From Marinilactibacillus sp042660675 (GTDB lineage: Bacteria; Bacillota; Bacilli; Lactobacillales; Carnobacteriaceae_A), in contig NZ_JBHSUL010000027.1 in NCBI RefSeq assembly GCF_042660675.1, positions 263,256-327,255 of the forward strand: a stretch of 64,000 nucleotides of DNA, written 5' to 3'. The notes under the pieces were generated by a model, which did no database searches, was not told the origin of the DNA, and saw only the letters and a list, made by a program, of their open reading frames with translations. How positions within the stretch are numbered: the stretch's first letter is position 1; the number at the start of each line of letters is the position of its first letter. The position numbers and the translations under genes were made by a program. Shown here one piece after another: positions 62,814 to 64,000 of the stretch.

Positions 62814-63287
62814 CTATTCTCTTGGCTCTTCATACTTCAAATTTGCGATCATACTTTTCAACAAATTAGCTCTAATCTGATTATCAATTATTCGGTCTCC
62901 AGTATACAATGTTTTGTCAACAGCTACTAGCATTAACTTCGCTTCTCTTTTGGATATGATATCATCCTCGTACAACGTTTGTACAATGGATTGTGCATCT
63001 CTTTCAGAGATACTCTTCCCAATTATTTCAATCATCGTATCCATTAAATCAGACTCATCAAGCAAACGAACTTTGATAATCCGAATGTATCCGCCACCTC
63101 CGCGTTTACTTTCAACGAGATAGCCTTGCTGGATTGTGAATCTTGTATTGATTACATAATTTATCTGAGAAGGAACGCAATCAAACAATTGTGCGATCTC
63201 ACTACGTCTGATTTCAACTTTTTCTTGCTGCTTCAAAACTTTTTTCAAATAAGCTTCTATAATATCTGACATGTTTTGATTTTCCAT
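62814..63287 (-). CDS. ctsR: Heat-shock repressor CtsR
   Basis: 157 residues. The DNA-binding part SQINYVINTRFT and the glycine-rich wing GYLVESKRGGGGYIRI are conserved. CtsR represses clp genes and its own operon until heat unfolds it. The start at 63287 has a weak ribosome site; an ATG at 63272 (MSDIIEAYL) is also possible. It is autoregulated through the operator at 63385-63401. Confidence 0.96.
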   Translation of the reverse strand: MENQNMSDIIEAYLKKVLKQQEKVEIRRSEIAQLFDCVPSQINYVINTRFTIQQGYLVESKRGGGGYIRIIKVRLLDESDLMDTMIEIIGKSISERDAQSIVQTLYEDDIISKREAKLMLVAVDKTLYTGDRIIDNQIRANLLKSMIANLKYEEPRE

Positions 63288-63384
63288 GTTGAATCATTAT
63301 CAAAACGATTGTTACCTTTCACTAATAGCTATAGTGATCAATAAACTACGTTTCAATATCCTCCTTTTCAAACCAATTTCTTTC

Positions 63385-63413
63385 TTTGACTAACTTTGAC
63401 TAAACACATTATA
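63385..63413 (-). promoter_or_regulatory. ctsR promoter and CtsR operator
   Basis: AGTCAAAGTTAGTCAAA (63385-63401) is the CtsR heptad direct repeat with the usual 3-nt gap. It starts 6 nt downstream of an extended -10 (TGGTATAAT, hexamer 63408-63413). Bound CtsR would cover the transcription start. The 100 nt from here to ctsR contain an AAAAGGAGG sequence not tied to any clear gene. Confidence 0.9.
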
Positions 63414-63530
63414 CCAGTGTTACATGAATTTTAAAAGAGCAAGAACTCTTGTCACCATTGCTATTTTTCTTGAACAGAATAATTAAATATCCACTCTTTT
63501 CTCAGTAAAGTTACAGCAAATAGAGTAAAC

Positions 63531-63567
63531 AAAAAAAGCCATTGCATCATAATTATACATTGGCTTT
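63531..63567 (-). terminator. Terminator of the rRNA/tRNA operon
   Basis: AAAGCCA/TGGCTTT outer stem, imperfect inside, with seven U in the minus direction, 32 nt after tRNA-Lys. Confidence 0.75.
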
Positions 63568-63598
63568 AACTAATCTATTTGTATCATATCTATTGAGA

Positions 63599-63671
63599 TG
63601 AGCCGTGCAGGGTTCGAACCTGCGACCCTCTGATTAAAAGTCAGATGCTCTACCGACTGAGCTAACGGCTC
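63599..63671 (-). tRNA. tRNA-Lys (anticodon UUU)
   Basis: 73 nt with acceptor GAGCCGT/ACGGCTC, D-arm AGCTCAGTCGGTAGAGC, anticodon loop CTTTTAA, and T-arm GCAGGTTCGAACCTGC. The 3' CCA is not encoded. Last gene of the rRNA operon. Confidence 0.97.
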
Positions 63672-63678
63672 AAAAAAA

Positions 63679-63751
63679 TGGAGGTTAACGGGCTCGAACC
63701 GCTGACCCTCTGCTTGTAAGGCAGATGCTCTCCCAACTGAGCTAAACCTCC
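63679..63751 (-). tRNA. tRNA-Val (anticodon UAC)
   Basis: 73 nt with acceptor GGAGGTT/AACCTCC, D-arm AGCTCAGTTGGGAGAGC, anticodon loop CTTACAA and T-arm GCGGTTCGAGCCCGT. No encoded CCA. It lies between 5S rRNA and tRNA-Lys, a frequent order in lactic acid bacteria. Confidence 0.97.
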
Positions 63752-63769
63752 TTTAAAGAAAAAAAAGCC

Positions 63770-63890
63770 TTGCACGGCAACGTCCTGCTTTCACAAGGGG
63801 AAACCCCTCACTATCCTCGGCGCTGGGAAGCTTAACGGCTGTGTTCGGAATGGGAACAGGTGGATCCTTCCCGCCATCATTACCGCACAA
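63770..63890 (-). rRNA. rrf: 5S ribosomal RNA
   Basis: About 117-121 nt. The conserved CCATTCCGAACACAG and GTTAAGC in loops A-C and the GCCGAGGATAGTGAGG region of loop E are present. Terminal helix TTGTGCGG/CCGTGCAA pairs with two G-U wobbles. Exact ends may differ by a few bases. Confidence 0.95.
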
Positions 63891-64000
63891 TGACTCTTTT
63901 CTTTTTATAAGAGAACTCCGTTCTCTGAAAACTAGATAGTTGACTGTTCACGCACATGTTTTGATCCAACACCTTCATACTCTTAACCCCGTTTTGTGGT
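63891..64000 (-). other. rRNA operon spacer upstream of 5S rRNA
   Basis: Contains a processing-type hairpin (AGAGAAC/GTTCTCT) and the CTATCTAGTTTTCAGAGAA sequence common in rRNA spacers of lactic acid bacteria. The 3' end of 23S rRNA is not recognisable here and should lie beyond position 64000. Confidence 0.6.

Noticed and set aside
1..64000. Insertion sequences, prophage, toxin-antitoxin or restriction systems
   Set aside because: No transposase, integrase, terminase, methylase or toxin motifs were found in any long frame on either strand.

Overview
The window looks like chromosome of a low-GC, Gram-positive lactic acid bacterium. The family Carnobacteriaceae or a near relative is my best guess. 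The guess rests on low GC, Gram-positive ribosome binding sites, LPXTG surface anchoring, ctsR-clpC without mcsA/mcsB, paired class Ib and class III ribonucleotide reductases, and T-box and TPP leaders. Most genes lie on the minus strand. No insertion sequence, prophage, CRISPR array or replication origin was seen.

Layout. 1-1.2 kb: 3'-truncated ABC-F gene with a leader-peptide attenuator. 1.3-3.1 kb: pepF. 3.4-11.7 kb: one arginine operon, argG-C-J-B-D-F-H, behind an Arg T-box. 11.9-17.4 kb: a 2-hydroxyacid dehydrogenase, a lipoprotein, trmN6-yazA-rsmI, a TPP-riboswitch-controlled short-chain dehydrogenase and a candidate small RNA. 17.5-27.1 kb: a 3179-residue LPXTG adhesin. 27.3-31.1 kb: a frameshifted Mga-like regulator, a cysteine-free L32 gene with a Zur-like operator, an MBL-fold lactonase-like gene and an Rgg-like regulator with an in-frame stop. 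31.1-34.2 kb: an ABC exporter and an amino-acid permease. 34.3-41.0 kb: nrdHIEF-nrdDG. 41.4-47.5 kb: the replication/repair cluster dnaX-ybaB-recR-yaaL / tmk-darA-holB-yabA plus SRP RNA. 47.5-53.8 kb: a CYP152-type P450, an acetyltransferase, an S9 peptidase and a Nat-type ABC pair. 54-56.5 kb: a PfoR-like membrane protein and ilvE behind what reads as a branched-chain amino-acid attenuator. 56.5-60.2 kb: proC, tadA, a PucR-type regulator, a small membrane protein and manganese catalase. 60.3-64 kb: ctsR-clpC, then the end of an rRNA operon (5S, tRNA-Val, tRNA-Lys).

Working together. Several leaders sense different signals: charged tRNA-Arg (argG), thiamine pyrophosphate (SDR), branched-chain aminoacyl-tRNA through a leader peptide (pfoR-like/ilvE), probably ribosome stalling (ABC-F), zinc (L32) and heat stress (ctsR). 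The most interesting signals are the leader peptide with an Ile-Leu-Leu-Leu-Val run and a full 1:2 / 2:3 / 3:4 hairpin set upstream of ilvE; the Zur-like operator on a Cys-free L32 gene; the TPP riboswitch on a dehydrogenase; and the adhesin, whose 21 repeats appear amplified in blocks of four next to a broken Mga-type regulator.
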